Below, piece by piece: positions 10,687 to 20,969 of a stretch of 64,000 nt of DNA (positions within the stretch are counted from its first letter, which is position 1; each line of letters begins with the position of its first letter). This DNA is from Paludibacteraceae bacterium (lineage in GTDB: Bacteria; Bacteroidota; Bacteroidia; Bacteroidales; Paludibacteraceae): NCBI GenBank assembly GCA_024401555.1, contig JAKSKV010000004.1, positions 1-64,000 on the forward strand. The letters are read 5' to 3'. A program made the position numbers and the translations under genes. Under the pieces are notes generated by a model. The model made no database searches, had not been told where the DNA came from, and saw only the letters and a program-made list of their open reading frames with translations.

Positions 10687-13600
10687 ATGAGAAGAATTTT
10701 TTCTTTGTTGATATTGTTGACGGTGGTACGTATGGTGTGCTTTGCCGTCGGTGGTGATATTGTGATCGATCCAACCGTTAAGAATTATTTTGTCAAGACG
10801 GAGAGCTCGGGAACAGGTGACGGTAAAACTTGGGACGACGCTATGAGTGGCGAAATGTTCGCACAATATTTGCCGTTGGTTGGAAATGGCGTGACATTCC
10901 ATTTGGCGAAGGGAGACTACATGCCGCCATCGAGTGATGATTTGATCTCCAATGCGGAGGATGCTAATCTTGAGGGGAGAAACTTTGATATTTCATATAG
11001 TGTAAATACCGTGGTTTCCATAATCGGAGGATACCCTGAAAATCCTGATGAGAATAGCACTCCTGATTATAAAAAGAATGTGACTAGATTTGTTTGGAAC
11101 TCATTGTCCACGCATCAACATTTTTTTGAACTGTCTCCTAATTCGCAGTTGAAATTATCCCATGTTTATCTGGACGGGAATAACTTGGTCATATGCTCCC
11201 CTTTTTATATTAGAGATGCGTCACTTTCAGTTGAGAACGCTGTAATATCATCTTTTAATGCCGGAATTACCAATGCTGCTACATGCGTGGGAGCTTGGCT
11301 ACAGGAGGATTGTGATGTGAGTTTCGAAAATGTGCTATTTAAGAACAATTTAAGTTCTCAAGGTCAAAGGGCTGGTATTATCTACTATGATGTAAATGCG
11401 ACGGAAAGCGTATCTTTCCGTAATTGTTCTTTTGAAAATAATAGTAGCACTATATCTTCCTCATCTTTGCTATCTCTTCACGGAAAGAACAATAGTTGTT
11501 CTTTTGAAAATTGCACGTTCTATAAAAATTCAAATCCGGAAGGATTCGTTCTATTTTCGGATGGCGGTTATTTGGAGATGGTAAATTCCACGTTCTATGG
11601 CAATACAGCTAAATCGAGTGATTTGTTGTACTCTTCCAGTGGATGTCAATCTTCGTTTTCCTATAACACCATCATTCAGGATGTGGATTCTGAAAACGAA
11701 CTGATTTTTTTAGGAGGTAACTCCAATATGTCCCTGTTCAATAATATAATCCTGAATTGGAGTAACGGGGCGTTCTACAGCACTGATGCGATAGCAGAAC
11801 TATCTTCATCCCAAAACCTTGTTTTCAATAGATCGTCGGAGACCGACATTCTGATAGGGACCGAGATTTCTGATATTCTTGATGGTGGAGCGGTAGGCGG
11901 AGTATGGACTCCGAATTTGGATTATCATGGTGGATTGACGAAATCTGTCGCCTTGAAAACCGATGCCTTGAAGGATGGAACTAGTATCAGGGTTACGAAG
12001 GCAAGAAAAGATCCTGGTATGGACCAAAGGGGATATCCCCGTATGAAATCAACGTGTGTGGGAGCATACGAGATATGTGAGCCTATAAGTGTTAACGTGG
12101 TTGACGAGATTTCCGTTGGAGAGGAATTCCTGAATAAGAAATATACCCAAATAGGGTTGTATTCTGGATTGGAGGAAGTTTTGGTCTCCTTCTATGGCTG
12201 CGATAGTGTCGTAAACCATACCCTTTTGGTCAAACCTGATCCTTCCGTTGTGGAATATTATGTCAAAGAGAATGGAAGTGGCGCTGGTAGTAGTTGGGAT
12301 GATGCGCTGAGTCCTAAGATGTTTAATTATGTACTAAAAAATCTTCAGGTAGATAACGTGACCTTTTATGTTGCGGGTGGAACCTATAAACCATATTATG
12401 ATTCTTATTCAATGGAGTCTACCAGCAGAAACAGAAACTGGTCAACGAACCATCCAGTTACAATTATAGGTGGTTTTTCTCCAAAATCTACAGGTAAAGT
12501 TAAATCGACAGATGTTCCGGATGTTAAAGCATTTCCTACATACTTAAGCGGAGATATTGACGGAGACGATAAGATTGTAGAGGGTGGTTGCTCATTCACT
12601 GTCGAGAATAAGGGAGATGATATTTTATCATCATTGCTTCATATAGACATGACGGAAAATGAGGGTATGTCGAAAATCTCGAATTTAATCTTGAAAGGAG
12701 TGTATGGTGATAACCGCAATTACCCGAAGGCAATAAATATATGGGGAAAACAATATTCTCAGTCCAGATTCGAAATGACATCGTGCATTGTTACGATGTG
12801 CGACGAAGCTCTTAGTACAACAAATATTGACTACTTGACGATTGATCATAGTGAATTTTCTTATGTTACTGGTGGAGCTGTCAACTCTGACGCTTCGACT
12901 AGTATCAACGCTTCCACTTTCAATTATTGTGGAAGCGCTATCAACTTAAGAAGCAACATAGGATCGAATGAGATTGTAAATTCAACTTTCGTGAACAACG
13001 GTAGTGATTTTAACTTGACCGGTAACGATGAGTTGGGAAGATCTTCGGATAAGATGTGTAACAATACATTCGTTTCATGCGACGGTAGTGGTACGTCTAC
13101 AATATCAGGCGCTAAACCGTTGTATTTGTATGGAAATATATTTGCGGGTTCACAATTGAGTGTATTAAATGATAGGGCAGGAATAATGCGAATCAGTGAT
13201 AATGTTTTTGTTACCCCTATCATAGGACATTCCATTGGCGACGATAATATCATGACCGATCGACAAACTTTGTTCGGCGGAACAATGGACGGAACTTACT
13301 CATCAAGTTCTGACGTCTTTTCTGCAAAACTATCCGAGGAACAGGGTTCTACACCGTTTATTGCTTTGTTGAAGGACGATTTGACTGATGGAACCTCCAT
13401 CCGTTTTGACAAACTAGCAGATCTGGATATAGACCAGAGGGGTAAGGAAAGATTGCTTAAGACATGTATGGGTTCTTATGAATTGCAATGTCCAGACGAT
13501 GTCAAAGAGGAAGCAAAGACAATTTATGTTGGAGAGTTGTTTAATGATGTTATTTATAAAACAGTAGGTGTTTATGTTGTTGACGTATACTCAATGAATG

Positions 13601-16600
13601 ACAATGGGTGTGAAAGTGTTACTAAATACACGTTAACTGTATTGCCAAAAGTATCTTCTTTCGGGGGGTATTATGTAAAGACTCAAAGTTCTGGATCGGG
13701 AGATGGAAGCAGGTGGGAAGATGCGATGAATGGAGAGGACTTCGCACGTTATCTACCTCTTGTGCCGGATGGAACAACATTCTATGTTGCTCAAGGACGT
13801 TATTCTCCGATTATGGACAAGAATTTCGAAACCGTGGACAATCTTCAATATACCGTTAACAGTTCCGTGTCGATAATAGGAGGATACTCTCCTGATGCTG
13901 AGACTGGGGCAGTCCCAGATCCGATTCAATACCAAACCGTCTTTACTGGAGATCCTTTGGGAGACGACGAGTGGGCTGATGATATTTACAAGGAGACCTA
14001 TTCCCGATTGAACGATCCAAGTGGTGATGACTTGAAGGTTACTACACTTTTCTCTGCAGATAAGTCGAAGGACATTTCTTTCTTCGGATGTGTATTCTCT
14101 GGCGTGTCCTCTTCGGTCAAAGTTGAGGGTGGATCCTTTTCTCTATCTTCTCCTCTTGAGTGCGGAAATGTAAAACTATCATATTGTACATTCGAAAAGT
14201 GTGGAACTATATGGTCCTCTTCAAATTATAAGCTTACCGCTGATAATTGTATCTTTAGGAATAGAACTAGTGTTGCTTCTCCTTCTTCCATATTCAAGCA
14301 AGGAGAGATTTATGTGGACAAATCTCTCTTTGAGAATATGGCCGGATCATCGGGAGGTAACTTTGGAGGCGTTTCAAGGATTGTAAAAGTCCAGAATTCT
14401 ATTTTCAATAACATGAGGAATACAAACGATGTTTTTGAATCGGCCAAAGAGGTGTACTTGTATAATAACTTGTTTGTCAACATGAGTTCTATCGCCGGCT
14501 TTAATTACTTGTTTAAGGTGACTGACAAAGCGGAGATAGTCGGAAACATCGTAAAGGGTTGTAAGTACAAGTATCTTGTTACCCCTTCAGAGAATTCTGT
14601 AGTTAAGCATAATCTTTGCGAGAACATAATAGGAACTGACGGGGATATTGTAAGTGAGGACTTTTCCGATTATGTTGTAGATGGTGTGTACGATAGCGAA
14701 GCAGATATTTTCACTCCGACGCTGACCGATTGGGGTGGTTATGTTCCTACCGTGGTTACCAAATCGGATAAATTGCCAGATGGAACCAGCATTCGGTTCC
14801 CTCTTGTGGAGACTATTGTTGAAACTGACCAACGTGGAGTTGACCGATTGTCCTCAACGTGCATGGGAGTCTATGAGATACCTTGCGATGAGGACGTAGT
14901 GGAGGTTAGTGAGACGATATTCGTGGGAGAAGAGTTTCATGGTAAAGTCTACTCTTCCGTTGGTCGTTTCATTGTGACGGAAACCGAAAAGAATGACCTA
15001 GGTTGCGAAAGCGTCGTTAAATACACATTGACAGTAAAGCCTAAAGGTTTGAATTACTATGTGAAGATGCATGGAACCGGAGATGGATCCAGTTGGAAGA
15101 ACGCTATGAACGGGGATGATTTCGCAAATCAATTGCCGATAGTTCCTGATGGTGCCACTTTCTATGTCGCAGAGGGTGAATATATGCCTAAGTACGGTCG
15201 TGATTTTTCCACCACTGAGAATTCAGCGGAGCGATGCTATGAAGTTAATTCCAAAGTTACCATCATAGGAGGATACCCGGATTATGCGGAGAATGACGAG
15301 AAGAGTGAGCCGGATAAGTTCGAGACTATCATTAATGGAGATGCTCTGAATGATAATGAGGAAGACTATAATGGTTCATATGGTGGAAAGTTGAACTTCA
15401 AAAATTATGAAGATAATGTCAAGGTTCTGTTTGCCCAAAAAGCCGACCTGAATCTATACGGCGTCAAGATTAAGGGTTGTTATGATCCAAATACAAATCC
15501 TCGTGGACCAATTGTGATGGAGAAAGATAATCTGAAACTTTCCCTGCGACTAGTCGATTTCATTGGAAACACAACCTGTGTCCAAGGTAGCGATAATTCT
15601 GAGATTTATGTTGACAGCTGCAGGTTTGAGAAGAATGTGGCGTGCGGAAGTAAAGCAGGCGCTATTGTCAACAATGGCACATTGGTCGTGAAGAACTCTG
15701 TATTCCGTCAATGTAACACTTGCAACTATGGTGGTGCGATCGTTTGCAACAGCGGTGCTATAGTTGATATAGAAAATTCGACATTTGATAATTGCTATGC
15801 ATATAATGGAGCCGCAGTGAGTCTGCAACAAAAGTGTCAGATGCGGTCGGTCAACTCCACTTATGTGAATAATTTTTCCGAAGTAGCTGTAATTTATGGA
15901 GTCTATACAGACTGTGAATTATATAACAATACGATCTTTTCCAACGAAGTTGACGCAAAGCATACGGTATATTTTGGCGGTAACGCTTCCTTGAAAATGG
16001 AGGGCAATGTCATAGATAATATTGAGGTTAGCGGATATAGTGGTCCAGTTTCATCTAAAAATAACATCTTCATGTGCGATTTGTCATCAAGAGGAAGTGC
16101 ATCTTCTTGGACTGGAGAGTCTGGTGCTATTGAGGTTAGTGACATGGATTGTTCTACATGCTTTGATGGAGTATACGATGCATTAAATGGAAGGTTTAAA
16201 GCTAATTTGCGGATGAATGGCGGTTTCACCCCTACGGTGGCGGTTATTAAGGATAAACTTCCTGATGCAACGTCGATCCGTTTCCCTCAAATCATAGGTA
16301 TTGATAAGGATGAACGTGGGGTCGAGAGATTAGATCAGACTTGTATCGGCGCTTATGAGTACGATGACATTGATTGGAAGGAAATGTGCGAAGATCCAGT
16401 ACTTTTGTTTAGGGAGGATTTTGGAAAGGGTGATCCGGATACGGATTATTCTTCTGAACAATTACCTGATGGTATTACAACTCTGATATTTCAGCCAAAT
16501 TTCCCATTAGCAACAAATAGTGGAAATTATCATAGTGACATTATGGGTTGTTATGATATTAGAAAGAATGGGTATCATCGTATTAATAGTAATGGTACTC

Positions 16601-19071
16601 CATTTACTTCCTGGTATATCGATTTTGATGACCATACTTCGCCTGATAATTTGCACGAGGGTAATTTGATGCAGATTGATATGTCGAGTGGACCAGCAGT
16701 GTTTTACACGTTAAAGATGGATAAGCTATGTGAGAATACACACTTGATTCTTTCTATGTGGGGGCATCCTGTAAATAAAGGTGTTGACACTGAGCTCAAA
16801 CTTTCAGTAGAAGACTTGCAAGGTAATCCTCTCATGGAACAACCTGTAGACGTCTCAATTGATGCGCGCAAAAATGAATGGCAACAATTTTTGCTTTATT
16901 TTACTGTGCCAGGTGGTGTAAATACAGCTATGTTCAAGATATATTCGGAAGGAGGTCATACCGGTAACGATTTTGCAATTGATGATATTGAAGTATATCT
17001 ATGTAAGCCGAGTGCTAAAGTGACAGCTCCGGATGGTGTTCTGTGTGAGGGTGGCAGTTATTCGTTGAGTGCCACTTACGACAAAGCCGATTTGGGTGGG
17101 TATATAGCGCCGGTCGAGTATACATGGTTCAAGAATGAGGGTGATCCTAATGATATCGATTCGTGGGAAAAGGTTTCAACCGGTAGCGATCTCTCTTTCA
17201 GCTCGTTCTCGTCAAAGGATAATGGATATTATAGGTGTGTGATATCTTCCAATGGAGTGGAAGCAGAAATTAACAATTGCAACTCAATGTCTGATCCTAT
17301 AGAGATGCGAATCTATCAACCACAAGTAGAAGAGAGATTTGTTACATTATTCCCAGGTGAGGAGTTTAATGGTGTGTCTTACTACCAACCTGGAACATAT
17401 GATTTATCAGAAAAGATTGAGAATGAATATGGTTGTTCTGATCTGCTAATTACTCATATTGTGGTAACGGAATTAAGGTCAGAGTATTATGTTAAGACGG
17501 AACGTCACTTGAAAGGAGATGGCTCCGATTGGGACAATGCTATGAACGGTTATGATTTCGCACAGGTTTTGCCTCATGTGAAAGACGGTACCACTTTCTA
17601 TATCGCCGATGGTACTTACCACCCTTATTTCAACTCCAATGGAGTCGAGTCCACTGGTGTTGACAGGCATTATGTCGCCAAAGCGGCGATCAATATCGTG
17701 GGTGGTTACTCCCCAGAGGCAACGGGAGACGCTTCGACAACGACTCCCGATCCGTTTACTTACCACACTGTCTTGAGCGGAGATTTCAAGGACGACGATG
17801 TATGGACGGTTGACGGTTGTGGCATGGTCCATGATGAGAATGTGGATGTCGACAACCTCAAGGGAGAGAGCCTTATGTTGGTTGATATGTCTAAACGGGG
17901 AGGAAAGTCCACCTTTAAGAATGTTGAGTTCACCGGTATGCGCTCAGGAAACGGTTCTCCAAGTCTGTTGACTGTTCATGGATATAATGGTGTAGGCTCA
18001 GTAGAGTCAAATGGTCTTGAGGTTTACAGATGTACGTTCTCACAAGCATACTCTGGAATTAGCTCATCAAAGGTTTCCGACGTGAACGTAAGTCAGTGTG
18101 AAATCTCCAAATTGCTGTTCTCGGGTATCTCGGTCAACTATGCCGACAAATCCATATTGGTTGACCGTACCACGCTTAGCTACTGCGGCGGATATGGTCT
18201 GGTGTTCAATGACAATAAGGCTGAAATCAAAGTCCGCAACAGCACGTTGGTGAACAACAGGACAGATTACAGCAACACCAGAAACACGGGAAGCATAAAC
18301 GTCTTCAACAATACCTTCTTGTCTTGTCAAGGCGCGCAAGATGTCCTGGTGGGTTCGTCCATGAACTACAACTTCGTGGGTAACATCTTCGCGAGCGGCG
18401 CTATGAATCCGGTTGTTGACGGTGACGAAAACGGAAATGTCACTTCCATCTGCAACATATACGTCGGATTCACTCCGACGTTCAAGGGGGAGAAAGATGT
18501 TCTGGCCTCCAGAGCCGCACTTCCAAGTTTCTTGGAGGGACAGGCGTCGGCTACTTCGTTCGTCCCTACGCTGAAACGCAATGACGGAGGTTTCACGACG
18601 ACTGTGGCGGTGACGAGTCCGTCATTCGTCAACGGCGCTGAAATGTCGACCATTCGATTCGCGATGTCAAATATGTTGGAGAAGATAAAGATCGATGAGA
18701 CTGGAAAGGTACGTCTATACAACACATGTATGGGAGCATATGAGTACATCGGCAACCTATGTGATGATCCGTATTACTCGATCACTTTCACCTCTAATCC
18801 TGTCACCAAAGAATCACATAGCGTCGATTTGGTCGTGCCATACGATGAGGTGCCAACCTTGATGCTCATGGATACCGAAGGTGAGGTCATCTCAAAGGGA
18901 TGGTATAACTGGTACAGTATCTCTGCAGTCGAGGAGAATAAGTATAAGATTGAATTCAATATGGCGACTTTGAGGCCTAAGAAGTTGGATCCTTTGACCC
19001 CGTTTGTGTTGATTGTGAAGCAAGGTGACAAATATGTAAAGATTGCTTACATGTATGTCAGCCGTATTTAG
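10687..19071 (+). CDS. Giant secreted protein with five right-handed beta-helix modules
   Basis: A 2794-residue exported protein. An N-terminal signal peptide (MRRIFSLLILLTVVRMVCF) supports the ATG at 10687 over an in-frame TTG at 10663. The body holds five modules of about 450 residues, each opening YYVKxxxSGxGDGxxWxxAMxG and continuing LPxVxDGTTFYVAxGxYxP. They start near bases 10777, 12253, 13663, 15049 and 17479. Each module then has short beta-helix coils rich in N, S and F and ends RFDxxxDQRGxxRLxxTCMGAYE. Linkers of the form VGExFxxxxYxxVGxY then NxxGCESVxKYTLTV separate modules. Between modules four and five lie a jelly-roll-like and an Ig-like region (CEGGSYSLSA, GYYRCVISS). No T9SS sorting signal is evident at the C terminus. 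Binding to polysaccharide or host surface is plausible but not shown. Confidence 0.85.
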   Translation: MRRIFSLLILLTVVRMVCFAVGGDIVIDPTVKNYFVKTESSGTGDGKTWDDAMSGEMFAQYLPLVGNGVTFHLAKGDYMPPSSDDLISNAEDANLEGRNFDISYSVNTVVSIIGGYPENPDENSTPDYKKNVTRFVWNSLSTHQHFFELSPNSQLKLSHVYLDGNNLVICSPFYIRDASLSVENAVISSFNAGITNAATCVGAWLQEDCDVSFENVLFKNNLSSQGQRAGIIYYDVNATESVSFRNCSFENNSSTISSSSLLSLHGKNNSCSFENCTFYKNSNPEGFVLFSDGGYLEMVNSTFYGNTAKSSDLLYSSSGCQSSFSYNTIIQDVDSENELIFLGGNSNMSLFNNIILNWSNGAFYSTDAIAELSSSQNLVFNRSSETDILIGTEISDILDGGAVGGVWTPNLDYHGGLTKSVALKTDALKDGTSIRVTKARKDPGMDQRGYPRMKSTCVGAYEICEPISVNVVDEISVGEEFLNKKYTQIGLYSGLEEVLVSFYGCDSVVNHTLLVKPDPSVVEYYVKENGSGAGSSWDDALSPKMFNYVLKNLQVDNVTFYVAGGTYKPYYDSYSMESTSRNRNWSTNHPVTIIGGFSPKSTGKVKSTDVPDVKAFPTYLSGDIDGDDKIVEGGCSFTVENKGDDILSSLLHIDMTENEGMSKISNLILKGVYGDNRNYPKAINIWGKQYSQSRFEMTSCIVTMCDEALSTTNIDYLTIDHSEFSYVTGGAVNSDASTSINASTFNYCGSAINLRSNIGSNEIVNSTFVNNGSDFNLTGNDELGRSSDKMCNNTFVSCDGSGTSTISGAKPLYLYGNIFAGSQLSVLNDRAGIMRISDNVFVTPIIGHSIGDDNIMTDRQTLFGGTMDGTYSSSSDVFSAKLSEEQGSTPFIALLKDDLTDGTSIRFDKLADLDIDQRGKERLLKTCMGSYELQCPDDVKEEAKTIYVGELFNDVIYKTVGVYVVDVYSMNDNGCESVTKYTLTVLPKVSSFGGYYVKTQSSGSGDGSRWEDAMNGEDFARYLPLVPDGTTFYVAQGRYSPIMDKNFETVDNLQYTVNSSVSIIGGYSPDAETGAVPDPIQYQTVFTGDPLGDDEWADDIYKETYSRLNDPSGDDLKVTTLFSADKSKDISFFGCVFSGVSSSVKVEGGSFSLSSPLECGNVKLSYCTFEKCGTIWSSSNYKLTADNCIFRNRTSVASPSSIFKQGEIYVDKSLFENMAGSSGGNFGGVSRIVKVQNSIFNNMRNTNDVFESAKEVYLYNNLFVNMSSIAGFNYLFKVTDKAEIVGNIVKGCKYKYLVTPSENSVVKHNLCENIIGTDGDIVSEDFSDYVVDGVYDSEADIFTPTLTDWGGYVPTVVTKSDKLPDGTSIRFPLVETIVETDQRGVDRLSSTCMGVYEIPCDEDVVEVSETIFVGEEFHGKVYSSVGRFIVTETEKNDLGCESVVKYTLTVKPKGLNYYVKMHGTGDGSSWKNAMNGDDFANQLPIVPDGATFYVAEGEYMPKYGRDFSTTENSAERCYEVNSKVTIIGGYPDYAENDEKSEPDKFETIINGDALNDNEEDYNGSYGGKLNFKNYEDNVKVLFAQKADLNLYGVKIKGCYDPNTNPRGPIVMEKDNLKLSLRLVDFIGNTTCVQGSDNSEIYVDSCRFEKNVACGSKAGAIVNNGTLVVKNSVFRQCNTCNYGGAIVCNSGAIVDIENSTFDNCYAYNGAAVSLQQKCQMRSVNSTYVNNFSEVAVIYGVYTDCELYNNTIFSNEVDAKHTVYFGGNASLKMEGNVIDNIEVSGYSGPVSSKNNIFMCDLSSRGSASSWTGESGAIEVSDMDCSTCFDGVYDALNGRFKANLRMNGGFTPTVAVIKDKLPDATSIRFPQIIGIDKDERGVERLDQTCIGAYEYDDIDWKEMCEDPVLLFREDFGKGDPDTDYSSEQLPDGITTLIFQPNFPLATNSGNYHSDIMGCYDIRKNGYHRINSNGTPFTSWYIDFDDHTSPDNLHEGNLMQIDMSSGPAVFYTLKMDKLCENTHLILSMWGHPVNKGVDTELKLSVEDLQGNPLMEQPVDVSIDARKNEWQQFLLYFTVPGGVNTAMFKIYSEGGHTGNDFAIDDIEVYLCKPSAKVTAPDGVLCEGGSYSLSATYDKADLGGYIAPVEYTWFKNEGDPNDIDSWEKVSTGSDLSFSSFSSKDNGYYRCVISSNGVEAEINNCNSMSDPIEMRIYQPQVEERFVTLFPGEEFNGVSYYQPGTYDLSEKIENEYGCSDLLITHIVVTELRSEYYVKTERHLKGDGSDWDNAMNGYDFAQVLPHVKDGTTFYIADGTYHPYFNSNGVESTGVDRHYVAKAAINIVGGYSPEATGDASTTTPDPFTYHTVLSGDFKDDDVWTVDGCGMVHDENVDVDNLKGESLMLVDMSKRGGKSTFKNVEFTGMRSGNGSPSLLTVHGYNGVGSVESNGLEVYRCTFSQAYSGISSSKVSDVNVSQCEISKLLFSGISVNYADKSILVDRTTLSYCGGYGLVFNDNKAEIKVRNSTLVNNRTDYSNTRNTGSINVFNNTFLSCQGAQDVLVGSSMNYNFVGNIFASGAMNPVVDGDENGNVTSICNIYVGFTPTFKGEKDVLASRAALPSFLEGQASATSFVPTLKRNDGGFTTTVAVTSPSFVNGAEMSTIRFAMSNMLEKIKIDETGKVRLYNTCMGAYEYIGNLCDDPYYSITFTSNPVTKESHSVDLVVPYDEVPTLMLMDTEGEVISKGWYNWYSISAVEENKYKIEFNMATLRPKKLDPLTPFVLIVKQGDKYVKIAYMYVSRI

Positions 19072-19095
19072 TTGAATAAAATAGAGAAACGATAT

Positions 19096-20931
19096 ATGAA
19101 ACGTAGTTTAGTTAGTTTATTAGCGTTGTTCGGTATGGGTGTGTCATACGCCCAAACCCCTGGTGGTGTCGGTACACCGGTCATTTGGTTGAAGACAATC
19201 CCTTCGAGCCAGGACTTGGATGGTAATTACGAGGTAGTCAATTCCGGTGCGGAGGCAATGAAGGTTTATGATATCGATGGAAAGGCCTTGCCGTCAGTTT
19301 CGCGTGAGAACGTCAACACGTATAACTTCAATCCCGCTTATCCGTTGGGACATGATGAAACCGATCAGTATGAGATCCCTGTTAAGGGTGGTGACCTCTC
19401 CCAGTCTACGGTTATCGGCGTTTGGGGCTATAAGCAACCTGACAATGCGATCGATCAATGCCTTTTCCGTATTGAGGCTCCTAAAGGCGAGGGTAGGATG
19501 ATGAGCCGTTCCGAACTATTCTATGCGGACGGAAGCGAGAAGGAGACATTCTCCTATAGCGGTTTCATAAGCAAGGCGACTGAATACAATAAGAAGGACG
19601 ACGAGAAAAGGGTGAAGATTGTCTCTTACGTCTCAGCGTCGCAACCAGACCATAGCCTTTGGGGTAAATCGTTGCAAAGCACGAAGTTCGACCTCGGCAA
19701 GGTGAAGGGAAGGAAAGGGGATAAGTCAACCTATGCTGAAGTTGAGACTCCCGATAATTTCTCAACCATTTCCTATATGCCTGAGTTGCTCGTGTACAAT
19801 AGGTTTTTGTGTGAGTCCGAGAGACTTCGTGTGGAGAGTTACTTGGCCATGAAATATGGTATCACCTTGAACAATTCGTATTTATCCAGTTGGTCGGATA
19901 TCATCTTTGAATCTGGTAATGGATATTTTAACCGTGTTTTTGCTGTGGGCCGTGATGACGTCAGCGGGTTTTATCAGACCCAATCCACATCGGCTTATCA
20001 GGAGAATGTCTACGCCTACGACGACACCTATGACAAGGGTGTTTCCTCCAAGGGGTTGTCGGGATGCCAGAACCTGTTGACGGTGGGATATCAGCCAGGC
20101 GCGGACGGATCGTATGCCATCACTGATGGAAACCTTATCCTATTGGGCGATAATAACGGATCTACGAAGCCCAAGGATCAACTGGCGGAAAATGCCACAC
20201 CCGAAGAGAAAGCAGCCTACGAGGGTTCATACCACCATATGGGACGTGTATGGAAAGTGAAAAGAGTAAGTAAGGCGGGCGCTTTCGATGATGTTAAGAA
20301 TTATTTGGAGCTTGGCTACGAGATGACGGAGGACGGAATCTTCGGCCAATACCGCAACAAAAAGATCTATCTGATGATAGATAGGTCCAATACCGGAAAC
20401 TTCAATGAGGAACCGATTCTTATGTCAGCGTTGGACGAGTCCCGTATGAAGGCGATTTTCAGTGACGTCGATCTGTTCGGCGATCCACAGAATGAAGAAG
20501 TTCTGATCACGTTCGCATATAAGGGCGTCGCGGAGGAGTATGAGTGGTCTGATTATGCCCAGAAGTTGTTGTTGGAAGGAACGGGTGAAACCGCTGAATG
20601 GAAAACTCAAAGTAAGAGCGACCCTAAGACCAGAGAGGGTATAGATAATCCTTATGTGGAGGATGTGGATAAATCGGCCTTCACTTGGATGATGTACCCG
20701 AATAAGGAAGCTGTTCACGGTTTTACCGTACGTCTGCAGATGGATGAACCAGAACCTGCCAGCGTTTTGGTGTTCAACGTTTCAGGTAACATGGTGGCCG
20801 AGAAACGTGTGAATGCGTCCGGTGGTGTGGGTGAGTGCGATATCAATGTCCCAGTTGGAGGCGTCTATATCGTCAAGTTGATAACGGAGCGTTCTCGCAA
20901 TGAGTTTAGCGGAAAGATTTTGGTACGATAA
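19096..20931 (+). CDS. Exported protein with T9SS type A sorting domain
   Basis: A 611-residue secreted protein whose start is set by a clear signal peptide (MKRSLVSLLALFGMGVSYAQ); an in-frame TTG at 19072 directly after the previous stop is less likely. The middle has RVESYLAMKYGITL followed by FAVGRDDVSGFYQTQSTS, a pattern I associate with lectin-like (LamG/DUF8202-type) surface proteins of Bacteroidota. The last 80 residues (MMYPNKEAVHGFTVRL, then VLVFNVSGNMVAEKRV, GGVYIVKLI, SGKILVR) match a T9SS type A C-terminal sorting domain, so export and surface attachment by type IX secretion are expected. It starts 24 nt after the beta-helix gene and is compositionally like the GC-richer parts of the locus. 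Confidence 0.8.
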   Translation: MKRSLVSLLALFGMGVSYAQTPGGVGTPVIWLKTIPSSQDLDGNYEVVNSGAEAMKVYDIDGKALPSVSRENVNTYNFNPAYPLGHDETDQYEIPVKGGDLSQSTVIGVWGYKQPDNAIDQCLFRIEAPKGEGRMMSRSELFYADGSEKETFSYSGFISKATEYNKKDDEKRVKIVSYVSASQPDHSLWGKSLQSTKFDLGKVKGRKGDKSTYAEVETPDNFSTISYMPELLVYNRFLCESERLRVESYLAMKYGITLNNSYLSSWSDIIFESGNGYFNRVFAVGRDDVSGFYQTQSTSAYQENVYAYDDTYDKGVSSKGLSGCQNLLTVGYQPGADGSYAITDGNLILLGDNNGSTKPKDQLAENATPEEKAAYEGSYHHMGRVWKVKRVSKAGAFDDVKNYLELGYEMTEDGIFGQYRNKKIYLMIDRSNTGNFNEEPILMSALDESRMKAIFSDVDLFGDPQNEEVLITFAYKGVAEEYEWSDYAQKLLLEGTGETAEWKTQSKSDPKTREGIDNPYVEDVDKSAFTWMMYPNKEAVHGFTVRLQMDEPEPASVLVFNVSGNMVAEKRVNASGGVGECDINVPVGGVYIVKLITERSRNEFSGKILVR

Positions 20932-20969
20932 TATGATCATGTAATTGACGAATAGTCATCGAATAGAAT

